DNA of 64,000 nt, from positions 29,387 to 93,386 of the forward strand of contig CAAEOT010000021.1 in assembly GCA_900757655.1 (NCBI GenBank). The letters run 5' to 3'. A model generated the notes under the pieces. The model had not been told where the DNA came from and searched no databases. It saw only the letters and a list, made by a program, of their open reading frames with translations. Below are positions 42,371-50,188 of the stretch, one piece after another; the stretch's first letter is position 1; the number at the start of each line of letters is the position of its first letter. A program made the translations under genes and the position numbers. The stretch is from an uncultured Oscillospiraceae bacterium (GTDB taxonomy: Bacteria > Bacillota > Clostridia > Oscillospirales > Oscillospiraceae).

Positions 42371-42449
42371 GAGCGGAATCCGGCCACCAGCGGCCGGTCT
42401 CCGGCGGATCATTCCCGGGTCTGCCGGACATATTTAAGGAACTCCGCTC
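42371..42449 (+). promoter_or_regulatory. Predicted three-way-junction RNA in the baiCD leader
   Basis: GAGCGGA (42371-42377) pairs with TCCGCTC (42443-42449), closing a domain with two hairpins: CCGGCC/GGCCGG (42380-42397, loop ACCAGC) and a 9-bp stem 42400-42408 with 42420-42428 containing one G-U pair. The unpaired 3' strand 42429-42442 is A-rich. It lies between the -10 and the start codon. No known riboswitch class is recognised. Confidence 0.45.
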
Positions 42450-42508
42450 TCAGGCAGACGTGTAGGAAACCAGATTTGGATCCATTTCAATGAAGAAAGG
42501 TGTATTTC

Positions 42509-44434
42509 ATGAGTTACGATGCATTGTTTTCTCCCATCAAGCTCAGAGGGCTTGAGCTGAAAAACCGTGTGGTCCTGCCGGGTATGAACACCAAGATGGT
42601 CAAGGACAAGAACGATGTCGGCGAGGATCTCCCCGCCTACCACGCGGCGCGCGCAGCCGGCGGCTGCGGCCTGAACATTGTCGAGCTCGTCTCCATCTGC
42701 CCCGAGTGCCATGCATACCTGTACCTCGGCCTTTATAATGAGCACCACAGAGACCAGCTGCGCAAGGTCACCGACGCGATCCATGCCGCCGGCGGCAAGG
42801 CGGCCGTGCAGATCTGGCACGGCGGCTTCGTGCCCGAAGAATTCTTCGACAAGACCAACAAGCTCGAGACGCCTGACACGCTGACCGTCGAGCGCATCCA
42901 CGAGATCGTCAAGCAGTTCGGCTACTCCGCCAAGCTCGCCGTCGAGGCCGGCTTTGACGCGCTCGAGTTCCACGGCGCGCACACTTACCTGCCGCACGAA
43001 TTCATGAACCCCTCGCTCAACAAGCGCACCGACGAGTACGGCAACCAGAGCCTGGAGAACCGCTGCCGCTTCAATCTTGAGGTCATCCGTGAGATGCGCA
43101 AGAACATGCCGGAAGACATGCCGCTGCTCATGCGTCTGGACGCCATCGACGAGATGCTCCCGGCCGTGACCACGCAGGACGAGACCGTGCAGTTCATCAA
43201 CTGGGCCGCCGAGGCCGGTGTTGATGCGATCGACCTGTCCCGCGGCAACGCCCGCAGCCTCGCGACCGTGTACGAAGTGCCGCCCTACAACCTGGAGCCG
43301 GGCTTCAACATGGATAACATCGCCGCCATCAAGGCGCGCGTGAACATCCCGGTCATCGGCGTCGGCCGCATCGTCGACCCCGCTCTGGCCGATCAGCTCA
43401 TCCGTGAGGGCAAGATCGACATGGTCGCCGTCGGCCGTGCGCAGCTCGCTGATCCCGAATGGTGCAACAAGTCCATGGAAGGCCGTGAGACGGAGATCCG
43501 TCGCTGCATCGGCTGCACCGAGGGCTGCTACGACAAGGTCATCGACCCGAAGGCCAAGCACATCACCTGCACCCGCAACCCGGCGCTCTGCCTGGAGTAC
43601 AAGGGTCTCCCGAAGCCGGAGAAAGCCAAGAACGTCATGGTCATCGGCGCCGGCATCGGCGGCCTGATGGCAGCCGAGTACCTCAAGGCCCGCGGCCACA
43701 ATCCGACCGTCTATGAAGCCACCGACGCCCCGGGCGGCCACTTTGTGCTCGCCGGAAAGGCCCCGAAGAAGCAGGCCTTCACCGACGCCGTCATGTGGGA
43801 CGCCGAGGAGTGCAAGCGTATGGGCATCGAGATCAAGACCGGCGTCACCGTCACGCCCGAGCTCATCAAGGAAGTCAAGCCCGACCATGTGATCGTCGCC
43901 ACCGGTGCGCACTTCGTCAAGCCGAACATCCCCGGTCTGGATACCGCGGAGGACGTGTTCGTTGCCGAGGACGTGCTGGCCGGTAAGGCCATGCCGCACG
44001 GTGAAACCATCATCCTCGGCGGCGGCGGTGTCGGCTGCGAGACCGCTCAGTTCCTCATCGCGCATGGCGTGACCGATGTGCGCGTCATGGACGCCAAGCG
44101 CGTCGGCAACAAGATGGGCATGCTGCGCACGATGTTCCTCGACATCGAGTACCCCGGCGAGACCATCAAGAAGAGCCGCGGCTCTAAAATCACCGCCGTC
44201 GGCGATCACGAGATCACCTATGCGTTCACGAACAAGGCCAAGAAGACCGTCGAGAAGACCCGCCACTTTGACTCCCTCGTCATCGCCACCGGCATGCACT
44301 CCCGCCCGACGCAGGATCTGACCGACGCCTGCAGCGAACTTGGCATCCCCTGCGACGTGATCGGCAGCGCCAAGAAGGCTGACATGGGCATCGAAGCCAC
44401 CGCCGACGCTTACGCCGCCGCCATGAACGTCTGA
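42509..44434 (+). CDS. baiCD: 3-oxocholoyl-CoA 4-desaturase BaiCD homologue
   Basis: 641 residues from MSYDALFSP at 42509, matching the start of clostridial BaiCD (MSYEALFSP); GAAAGG lies upstream. Old-yellow-enzyme barrel (1-340) with LKNRVVLPGMNTKM and SYLPHEF-like TYLPHEFMNPSLNKRTDEYG; [4Fe-4S] cluster motif RRCIGCTEGCYD then HITCTRNP; FAD motif VIGAGIGGLMAAE near residue 378; second nucleotide motif GGGGVGCE. Shared stretches with BaiCD, for example LETPDTLTVERIHEIV and TVYEVPP, are long and nearly identical, so orthology is strongly supported. Introduces the delta4 double bond in 3-oxo bile acyl-CoA. First gene of the plus-strand unit. Confidence 0.93.
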   Translation: MSYDALFSPIKLRGLELKNRVVLPGMNTKMVKDKNDVGEDLPAYHAARAAGGCGLNIVELVSICPECHAYLYLGLYNEHHRDQLRKVTDAIHAAGGKAAVQIWHGGFVPEEFFDKTNKLETPDTLTVERIHEIVKQFGYSAKLAVEAGFDALEFHGAHTYLPHEFMNPSLNKRTDEYGNQSLENRCRFNLEVIREMRKNMPEDMPLLMRLDAIDEMLPAVTTQDETVQFINWAAEAGVDAIDLSRGNARSLATVYEVPPYNLEPGFNMDNIAAIKARVNIPVIGVGRIVDPALADQLIREGKIDMVAVGRAQLADPEWCNKSMEGRETEIRRCIGCTEGCYDKVIDPKAKHITCTRNPALCLEYKGLPKPEKAKNVMVIGAGIGGLMAAEYLKARGHNPTVYEATDAPGGHFVLAGKAPKKQAFTDAVMWDAEECKRMGIEIKTGVTVTPELIKEVKPDHVIVATGAHFVKPNIPGLDTAEDVFVAEDVLAGKAMPHGETIILGGGGVGCETAQFLIAHGVTDVRVMDAKRVGNKMGMLRTMFLDIEYPGETIKKSRGSKITAVGDHEITYAFTNKAKKTVEKTRHFDSLVIATGMHSRPTQDLTDACSELGIPCDVIGSAKKADMGIEATADAYAAAMNV

Positions 44435-44464
44435 ACACGGATAACAGATTAGGAGGTTATCATC

Positions 44465-44998
44465 ATGACAGTTGAAGAACGTCTGGAAGCACTCGAGAAA
44501 GAAGTGCAGCAGCTCAAGGACGTGCAGGCCATCAAGGAGCTCAAGAGCAAGTATTTCCGCGCGCTCGACACCAAGAACTGGGATGAGCTCGAGACGACCA
44601 TGACCCCGAATATCTCCACCGCCTATTCCAACGGCAAGCTCGTCTTCCACGGCCCGAAGGAGATCACGAACTACTTCAAGGAGTCCATGCCCGATACCGA
44701 GATCACCCTGCATCAGGGCCACAACCCGGTCATCTGGTTCGAGAGCGACACCGTTGCCTACGGCAAGTGGTATCTGCAGGACAACCTGATCTTCGCCGAG
44801 GGCAATCCCTACTGCGGCACGCAGATCCAGGGCTCGGCCATCTACACCGACAAGTATGTCAAGGTCGACGGCCAGTGGCTGATCGAGGACACCGGCTATC
44901 TGCGCGTGTATGAAGAATCCTTCCAGCGCGACAACACGCACCGTATCCGCATCAACATGTTCCGCCCGAAGAAAAAGAAAGTCGTCAAGAAGAAATAA
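44465..44998 (+). CDS. baiE: Bile acid 7alpha-dehydratase BaiE homologue
   Basis: 177 residues; AGGAGG 10 bases before the ATG. SnoaL/NTF2 fold. Conserved runs shared with C. scindens BaiE include WDELETT, YSNGKLVFH, SMP and the YTDKY-x3-DGQW segment. The residues shown to be needed in BaiE, Tyr30, Asp35, His83 and Arg146, are all present here (Tyr30, Asp35, His83, Arg147 after a one-residue insertion); Asp106 is also kept. Removes the 7alpha-hydroxyl as water, the committed step. The tail RPKKKKVVKKK is an addition not seen in the C. scindens protein as I recall it. Confidence 0.94.
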   Translation: MTVEERLEALEKEVQQLKDVQAIKELKSKYFRALDTKNWDELETTMTPNISTAYSNGKLVFHGPKEITNYFKESMPDTEITLHQGHNPVIWFESDTVAYGKWYLQDNLIFAEGNPYCGTQIQGSAIYTDKYVKVDGQWLIEDTGYLRVYEESFQRDNTHRIRINMFRPKKKKVVKKK

Positions 44999-45009
44999 AT
45001 AACCCGCTT

Positions 45010-45050
45010 GATTCAAGCCGTCGTACATCCGATGTATGGCGGCTTGAATC
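45010..45050 (+). other. Large hairpin after baiE
   Basis: GATTCAAGCCG (45010-45020) pairs with CGGCTTGAATC (45040-45050) and TACATC with GATGTA inside, separated by a symmetric 3-base internal loop. No U-tract follows, so it is more likely a 3'-end stabiliser or processing site than a terminator. Confidence 0.7.
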
Positions 45051-45092
45051 CAAATATTCGAAATAAATCCCTGCAAACGGAGCGTGATCCCT

Positions 45093-46160
45093 GTGCTGAA
45101 AAAACTGCGGCGCAAAATTTACCGCAAGATCCGCTTTCAGACCTGGTACCGCAAGGCGAACTACTACCACCGCAAGCGGAACGATCTGAACAAGACCATT
45201 GCCCAGTACCGCGGCGTGGACGTGCTGAGCAACAAAAAGCGCCTGTACCGTCTGCGACGTGACATGATCCGGAGCCTGTTCCGGTACGGCTCGTACTACA
45301 ACGAGTATTTTCTCTTCGGTTACGAGGGGAAGGACGCTGCCTATCGCGACGGCTTCATCACCGAGGGCGTGCGCATGAGCTTCTACCCGCGCATGAACGA
45401 CCCGAAGAATACAAACATGCTCGAGAACAAGTACCTGACGTACCAGAAGTTCCGCGATTTTTACGGCCGCGACGTGCTGCGCATCAAAAAAGGCGCACAG
45501 CCCACGCCCGCTGCGCTCGAGGCGCTGCGCAATTTCACGCAGGCGCACCCGGATTACATCGTCAAGCCCATCTACGCAGCCTTCGGCAAGGGCGTACATA
45601 CCGAGTCCATCCGCGACTATCCTTATCTCGAGGCTGCGCACGCCGCCTACAGCGCGCACGGTGCCATCCTCGAGCAGATCATCGAGCAGGGCGAGGCGCT
45701 CGCGCGCATCCATCCGCAGTCGGTCAACACGCTGCGCATCCCGACGGTCGTTCTGGCCAGCGGCGAGGTGCGGCTGTTTCACCCCACGCTGCGCGTCGGC
45801 CGCGGCGAGGGCATCATCGACAACTTCAGCGCCGGCGGCATCAGCGCGCTCATCGACTCCGAGACCGGGGGCATCTGCTCCGACGGCGCGGACAAACAAG
45901 GCCGCCGCTATGTGACCCATCCGGACACCGGCGTGCGCTTTCGCGGCTATCCCCTCCCGGAGTGGGACAAGGCCGTGGACATGGTCAAAACGGCTGCAAA
46001 AATGGTGCCTGGCAACCACTACTGCGGCTGGGACCTTGCCTACAGCACCCACGGCTGGTGTATGGTCGAGGCCAACTGCACCGCACAGATGGGCGGCATG
46101 CAGATCATCACGCAGACCGGCAGAAAGGCGGAACTGGAAGCACTCATCGCGCAGATGTGA
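45093..46160 (+). CDS. Sugar-transfer-associated ATP-grasp family protein (paralogue 1)
   Basis: 355 residues if started at the GTG 45093 (CGGAG 10 bases upstream); a GTG at 45084 is closer to the site. The first 75 residues are basic (KKLRRKIYRKIRF). An ATP-grasp core follows, with YIVKPIYAAFGKGV as the nucleotide-binding beta strand, HPQSVNTLRIPTV, LRVGRGEGIIDNFSAGG, a PLPEW region and the metal/ATP site CGWDLAYS to VEANCTAQMG. Such proteins occur in cell-surface glycan clusters and form amide or ester bonds using ATP; targets are unknown. Its place between baiE and the second SnoaL gene is unexpected. Confidence 0.78.
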   Translation: MLKKLRRKIYRKIRFQTWYRKANYYHRKRNDLNKTIAQYRGVDVLSNKKRLYRLRRDMIRSLFRYGSYYNEYFLFGYEGKDAAYRDGFITEGVRMSFYPRMNDPKNTNMLENKYLTYQKFRDFYGRDVLRIKKGAQPTPAALEALRNFTQAHPDYIVKPIYAAFGKGVHTESIRDYPYLEAAHAAYSAHGAILEQIIEQGEALARIHPQSVNTLRIPTVVLASGEVRLFHPTLRVGRGEGIIDNFSAGGISALIDSETGGICSDGADKQGRRYVTHPDTGVRFRGYPLPEWDKAVDMVKTAAKMVPGNHYCGWDLAYSTHGWCMVEANCTAQMGGMQIITQTGRKAELEALIAQM

Positions 46161-46226
46161 CACCCCTGCCGTAATGTAAAAGAAGCAAAGGAAACCAACA
46201 CGACAACACCGAAAGGAGAAAAAAAC

Positions 46227-46721
46227 ATGACAGACCTTGAAAAACTCGTAGAAAAAGACGCCATTCGTGACCAGTATTACGTTTACGCCCGCGCACTCGA
46301 CCGCATCGACAACCCGCTCGGCAAGACCGTGTTCGCCGAGGACGCGCAGGTCGACTACGGCCCGACCTACAAGGGCACCGGCTACGGCTTCATCGACATG
46401 ATGCTCAAGATGCACCGCAAGATGGTCTCCACGCACCACGTCATGACCAACATCCTCATCAAGCTCAACGAGGACGGCACCAAGGCCGCCGCCGAGGCTT
46501 ACATGTACGCTGCCTGCAAGTACCGCAACGGCATGGTCGTCGTGGCGCGCTGCCGCGACATCGACCTCTGGGAGAAGCGCGACGGCAAGTGGCTCGTCGT
46601 CAAGCGCACCGTCGCCGGCGACAACACCATGATCCTGCACCCCGACTTCGCGCCCGACTACAACAACGGCCGCGACAAGGTCAAAGATCCGTCCTACGAC
46701 TACTTCGAGACCATCGGGTAA
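46227..46721 (+). CDS. SnoaL-like (NTF2 fold) protein, possible BaiI-type isomerase or dehydratase
   Basis: 164 residues; AAAGGAG before the ATG. NTF2-like fold of the SnoaL_4 type: N-terminal helices (LVEKDAIRDQYYVYARALDR), a Tyr and Asp placed as in BaiE (YARALD), a His pair at THH near residue 72 and the core strand CRDIDLWEKRDGKWLVVKR. Unlike BaiE it lacks the long C-terminal strand motif with Arg146. Known bai operons carry a second NTF2-fold gene, baiI, of proposed delta5-isomerase or 7beta-dehydratase role; this is the best guess. Followed after 4 bases by another such gene. Confidence 0.7.
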   Translation: MTDLEKLVEKDAIRDQYYVYARALDRIDNPLGKTVFAEDAQVDYGPTYKGTGYGFIDMMLKMHRKMVSTHHVMTNILIKLNEDGTKAAAEAYMYAACKYRNGMVVVARCRDIDLWEKRDGKWLVVKRTVAGDNTMILHPDFAPDYNNGRDKVKDPSYDYFETIG

Positions 46722-46725
46722 TTCC

Positions 46726-47280
46726 ATGGCGACAAGGAACATCCCATTCCCCGACAAAGTCCGGGACATGGTGCTGGACGTCATCACGCACGTCCGCCGT
46801 CAGGAATACACGCCTGAGCAGCTGTGCCAGCTCCAGAAGATCATCGAGTGCAAGTACTTCTACTGGTGGTGCATGGACATGAAAAAAGAGGAGTATGTAA
46901 TGGAGCTGTTCACAGACGACTTCCGCTACTACCTCAATGGGCATCTCGCCGTCAAAGACAAGCTTCTGCAGGCCCGCAATGCCAAATGGTGCAACAAGGA
47001 CATGCAGACGATGCACATGGGCCATCAGCCAATGATTTGGCTGATCGATGACAGACATGCACGCGGGGTCTTCCAATACGAGGACCATATGTGCTATTAT
47101 GAGGACAGCGAGGTCCTGCAGGGCTGGCTGGTCTACTGCGACGATTTCGTCAAGGGCGACGACGGCGCATGGCGCATCCAGAAGCTGCGCATGGCCTATC
47201 GCGAGATGGACGGCAGCTTCCGCAGCACGATGGTGCCCAAGGACTGGGTGCCGGACGAATGGGACACACCAAACTACTAA
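46726..47280 (+). CDS. SnoaL-like (NTF2 fold) protein, second paralogue
   Basis: 184 residues, starting 4 bases after the previous stop with no clear ribosome site, so coupled to it. The sequence YFYWWCMDMKKEEYVMELFTDD matches the pattern Y-x4-D of the BaiE active site, followed by HMGHQPMIWLIDD, which has a His like BaiE His83, and a strand LVYCDDFVKGDDGAWRIQKLRM. An N-terminal extension of about 40 residues is present. Probably a steroid dehydratase or isomerase acting with its neighbour, possibly as a hetero-oligomer. Confidence 0.68.
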   Translation: MATRNIPFPDKVRDMVLDVITHVRRQEYTPEQLCQLQKIIECKYFYWWCMDMKKEEYVMELFTDDFRYYLNGHLAVKDKLLQARNAKWCNKDMQTMHMGHQPMIWLIDDRHARGVFQYEDHMCYYEDSEVLQGWLVYCDDFVKGDDGAWRIQKLRMAYREMDGSFRSTMVPKDWVPDEWDTPNY

Positions 47281-47288
47281 GCAAACGA

Positions 47289-47314
47289 GGAAGCCGCACA
47301 TTTGTGCGGCTTCC
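47289..47314 (+). terminator. Weak terminator-like hairpin after the SnoaL pair
   Basis: GGAAGCCGCAC pairs with GTGCGGCTTCC around ATTT; the T-rich stretch comes only 12 bases later, so read-through into the next genes is likely. A smaller GCATCC/GGATGC hairpin follows at about 47338-47354. Confidence 0.5.
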
Positions 47315-47400
47315 CTGCCGCCTCATTTTCTCAAAAGCATCCCTGGCGGATGCCTTTGAAAAGCTGAGGACGCCTCAAATCAGACGCAGGAGAATGCAAC

Positions 47401-48456
47401 ATGGAACAAAAACGGACACTGAGCAGCTGGATCTCCGCACGCAGATACATCCGCGACTTCGCCGCGGATTACGCTGCCCGGCACGGCGAGAACGCCGCCG
47501 AGATCGAAAAGGACATCCTGCAGGCCAAGAAGATCAACCACATCTCGCTCAACGAATATGAGTGGGTCGGCTATCACGACCGCACGGAGGCGCAAAAGCG
47601 CACCATGTCCACGCTCTGGACGCGCGCGGAGTTCCGCAAGAACTTCACCGACCGCCGCTACATCGCCATCCTCATGAACAAATACATCTTCTCCAAAGTC
47701 TTTTCCGACTTTTACGGCCGCCGCTGCGTGCAGGCATCCGCCGTGGACGCGGCGCTGCTGCGCACGCTCGCAGGCGACGCCGGAAAAGTCGTCTATAAGC
47801 CCAACTGCAAGGGTCAGGGCACGGGCGTGCGCATCCTCCCGGCGGCGACCGAGGCCGAACAGGCGGACGCACTCGCGTATCTGCGCGCAAATTCCGGCGG
47901 CATCGTGGAAGAATACATCCAGCAGCACCCGACGCTCGCGCAGCTCAATCCCGGCGCCGTGAGCATCGTGCGCTTTTACACCGTGACCGCGCCATCCGGG
48001 ACGTATCTGTTCGCCCCGGTGCTCACGACCGCCATCGAAAAGGACATCTCCAACGGCTGTCAGGACGCGCTGACCGCGATGATCGACATCCGCACCGGCG
48101 TCGTGATCACGGATGCTGTGGATCAGAACAATTTCATCGATTACCACACGCACCCGGTCACGGGCGTGCCGTTCCCCGGCCTGCAGCTCCCGTTCTGGGC
48201 TGAAACCATCGACATGATGCGCCGCGCCGTGCCGCTCGCGAGCAAGATCTCCAACATCGGCTGGGACGTGACCATGACCGCGGACGGCCCGCTCATCATC
48301 GAGGCCAACACCATCCCGGGCTTCAACACCGCGCAGTACCGCGGCTACGCCTGGGTCACGGACGGGTACGGCTATCAGCCGCTGTTCGACGAGCTCAACG
48401 GCCGCCCGTTTGTCAACAACGAACACTATGCACGCGTGCTTTTGAAGCTCGACTAA
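47401..48456 (+). CDS. Sugar-transfer-associated ATP-grasp family protein (paralogue 2)
   Basis: 351 residues; GCAGGAG upstream. N-terminal helical part (1-90), then an ATP-grasp core with VVYKPNCKGQGTGV as the nucleotide-binding strand-loop, HPTLAQLNPGAVSIVRFYTV, a GVPFPGLQLPFW region and IGWDVTMTADGPLIIEANTIPGFN as the metal-binding end. Diverged from the other copies, keeping the same order of motifs. It probably ligates a carboxyl group to an amine or hydroxyl; the substrate is unknown. Confidence 0.78.
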   Translation: MEQKRTLSSWISARRYIRDFAADYAARHGENAAEIEKDILQAKKINHISLNEYEWVGYHDRTEAQKRTMSTLWTRAEFRKNFTDRRYIAILMNKYIFSKVFSDFYGRRCVQASAVDAALLRTLAGDAGKVVYKPNCKGQGTGVRILPAATEAEQADALAYLRANSGGIVEEYIQQHPTLAQLNPGAVSIVRFYTVTAPSGTYLFAPVLTTAIEKDISNGCQDALTAMIDIRTGVVITDAVDQNNFIDYHTHPVTGVPFPGLQLPFWAETIDMMRRAVPLASKISNIGWDVTMTADGPLIIEANTIPGFNTAQYRGYAWVTDGYGYQPLFDELNGRPFVNNEHYARVLLKLD

Positions 48457-48476
48457 CATCTCACGGAGGTTCCGGT

Positions 48477-48581
48477 ATGGAAGCTGTTCTCTCAGTCGCC
48501 TTTGGCGTCTGGATCGTCATTACCGCATTCGTCTACCGGACCGTGACGGGTCCGAAGCACGGGGACGGGCAGAAAAAATGA
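48477..48581 (+). CDS. Small membrane subunit of a sodium:solute symporter
   Basis: 34 residues with one hydrophobic helix (LSVAFGVWIVITAFVYRT) and a charged tail; ATG preceded by CGGAGG. The stop codon overlaps the ATG of the large symporter gene (ATGA). Small one-helix partners of this kind accompany SSS-family symporters (as in YhdT/PanF or DUF4212-type systems); exact family is not identified. Confidence 0.72.
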   Translation: MEAVLSVAFGVWIVITAFVYRTVTGPKHGDGQKK

Positions 48582-50167
48582 ATCTGTATTTCCTGGGCAT
48601 TCTGGCCGCGCTCATCGTGTTCTTCGCCGTCGGCATCGGCGCCGGACGCATGGTCAAGGATACGAACGACTATTACGTTTCCGGCCGCAATGCGCCGACG
48701 CTGCTGATCGTCGGGTCGCTCATCGCGTCGTTTCTCTCGACGGGTGCCTTTCTCGGCGACACGGGCGAGGTCTACTCCGGCTTTTTCATCGGCATCGTGA
48801 CCGTCGGCGTCATTCAGGCGACGGGCTATATCTACGGCGCCGGGTTCTTCGGCCGGTACATCCGCCGGAGCGAGGTGACGACGCTGCCGGAGTATTTCGG
48901 CCGCCGCTTCTGCTCGAAGCGCCTGCGCCGGCTCTCGGCCGTGATTTTGCTCGTGTCTGTGAGCGCGTACCTGCTCAGTGCCATTCAGGGCGTGTCCACG
49001 CTCATGAGCAGCATCACAGGCTATGACTACCGGCTGTGTGCCGTGATCGTGTGGCTGGCGTTCACCGCCTTCACGATCTACTCCGGCTCGCCGGGCGTAC
49101 TGCTGACAGATACAATCATGTTTCTCGTCTTTCTCGCGGCCGCACTCATCGCGGTACCGTTTCTCGTCCGCGCAGGCGGCGGCTGGTTCGGCGGCATCGA
49201 AGCGCTCGCCCGCAGCGACACCATGCCCGGCATCCTCTCCTGGGCCGGAAACCCGGACTATCTTTACCCCGACGGCGCGAGCAACACGGCCTGGGCTGTG
49301 ACCTACGGCATCGTCTGGGCGCTCGTCGTGGCCATCAGCCCGTGGCAGACGAGCCGCTACCTCATGGCAAAGGACGAGCATGTCGTCCTGCGCTCGTCCG
49401 TGTGGTCATCCATGGGCGTCATGGTCGTGACGATCGCGCTGTACTTTGCCGCTGCGTTCGTGCGCAACCTTAACGGCGACCTCCCTGGCAGCGAGGCCAT
49501 GATCTGGGCCGCCACGCATGTGCTGCCGCCGGTCATCGGCATGCTGCTGCTCATCGGCATCAGCGCCGCCGGCATCTCGTCGGCGTCGACGTTCCTGTCA
49601 TTGATCGGTTTTTCCGTCGTCAACGACATCCTGCCCGGTGCCGGGGACGACCGCAAAAAGCTCGCACGCTCCCGCTGGGCGATGCTGGCTGTGAGCCTTG
49701 TCGTGCTCGTGCTGGCATATCTCAATCCCCCGCACATCTTTCTCATCATGTATTTCGGCGGCACTGTCATCGCGGGTGCGTGGAGTCTTGTGGCCTTCGG
49801 TAGCGTGTGGAGCCGCCGTCTGAGCCGCTGCGGCGCGTATCTTGGCATGTTGCTCGGCTTTCTCGGCTGCGTAGGTGCCAAGGCGATCTATGCCCTGCGC
49901 GGCATCACGCCGCCGGTCTGGGCGGACGCATTTTTCATCGGCATCGTGCTGAGTGTGCTCGGCGCGGTGCTCGGCTCCGCGCTCCGGCCGCCGATGCAGG
50001 AGGAACAGCTCTCTCGCGCGCGGCTCTTCGATGCGCCCACCGGCCCGGACGAGGCCGCCGCCTGCCGAAAAGACCGGCGGCTGTGGCGGGTGTACCTCCT
50101 GTTCGGCCTGTGCGTGGGCCTGTTTTTCCTGTTTTTCTATGCCATTCCCTACAGCCGCGCGCTGTGA
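48578..50167 (+). CDS. Sodium:solute symporter (SSS family)
   Basis: 529 residues with 13 or more membrane segments. N-terminal YYVSGRNAPTLLIVGSLIASFLSTGAFLG is the SSS start including the unwound TM1 region; GISAAGISSASTFLSLIGF in TM8 holds the Ser/Thr residues of the Na2 site. Imports an organic solute with Na+. The closest relatives are unspecified 'sodium:solute symporters'; carboxylate or bile-acid-like substrates are possible but unproven. Placed at the junction between bai-type and glycan genes. Confidence 0.85.
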   Translation: MNLYFLGILAALIVFFAVGIGAGRMVKDTNDYYVSGRNAPTLLIVGSLIASFLSTGAFLGDTGEVYSGFFIGIVTVGVIQATGYIYGAGFFGRYIRRSEVTTLPEYFGRRFCSKRLRRLSAVILLVSVSAYLLSAIQGVSTLMSSITGYDYRLCAVIVWLAFTAFTIYSGSPGVLLTDTIMFLVFLAAALIAVPFLVRAGGGWFGGIEALARSDTMPGILSWAGNPDYLYPDGASNTAWAVTYGIVWALVVAISPWQTSRYLMAKDEHVVLRSSVWSSMGVMVVTIALYFAAAFVRNLNGDLPGSEAMIWAATHVLPPVIGMLLLIGISAAGISSASTFLSLIGFSVVNDILPGAGDDRKKLARSRWAMLAVSLVVLVLAYLNPPHIFLIMYFGGTVIAGAWSLVAFGSVWSRRLSRCGAYLGMLLGFLGCVGAKAIYALRGITPPVWADAFFIGIVLSVLGAVLGSALRPPMQEEQLSRARLFDAPTGPDEAAACRKDRRLWRVYLLFGLCVGLFFLFFYAIPYSRAL

Positions 50168-50188
50168 TCTTCCTCGGAGGTGACCGCC

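Noticed and set aside
41900..42493. 197-codon plus-strand frame filling the baiH-baiCD intergenic region
   Set aside because: It spans promoters, repeats and the structured leader, has lower GC than real genes here and no ribosome site or family resemblance.
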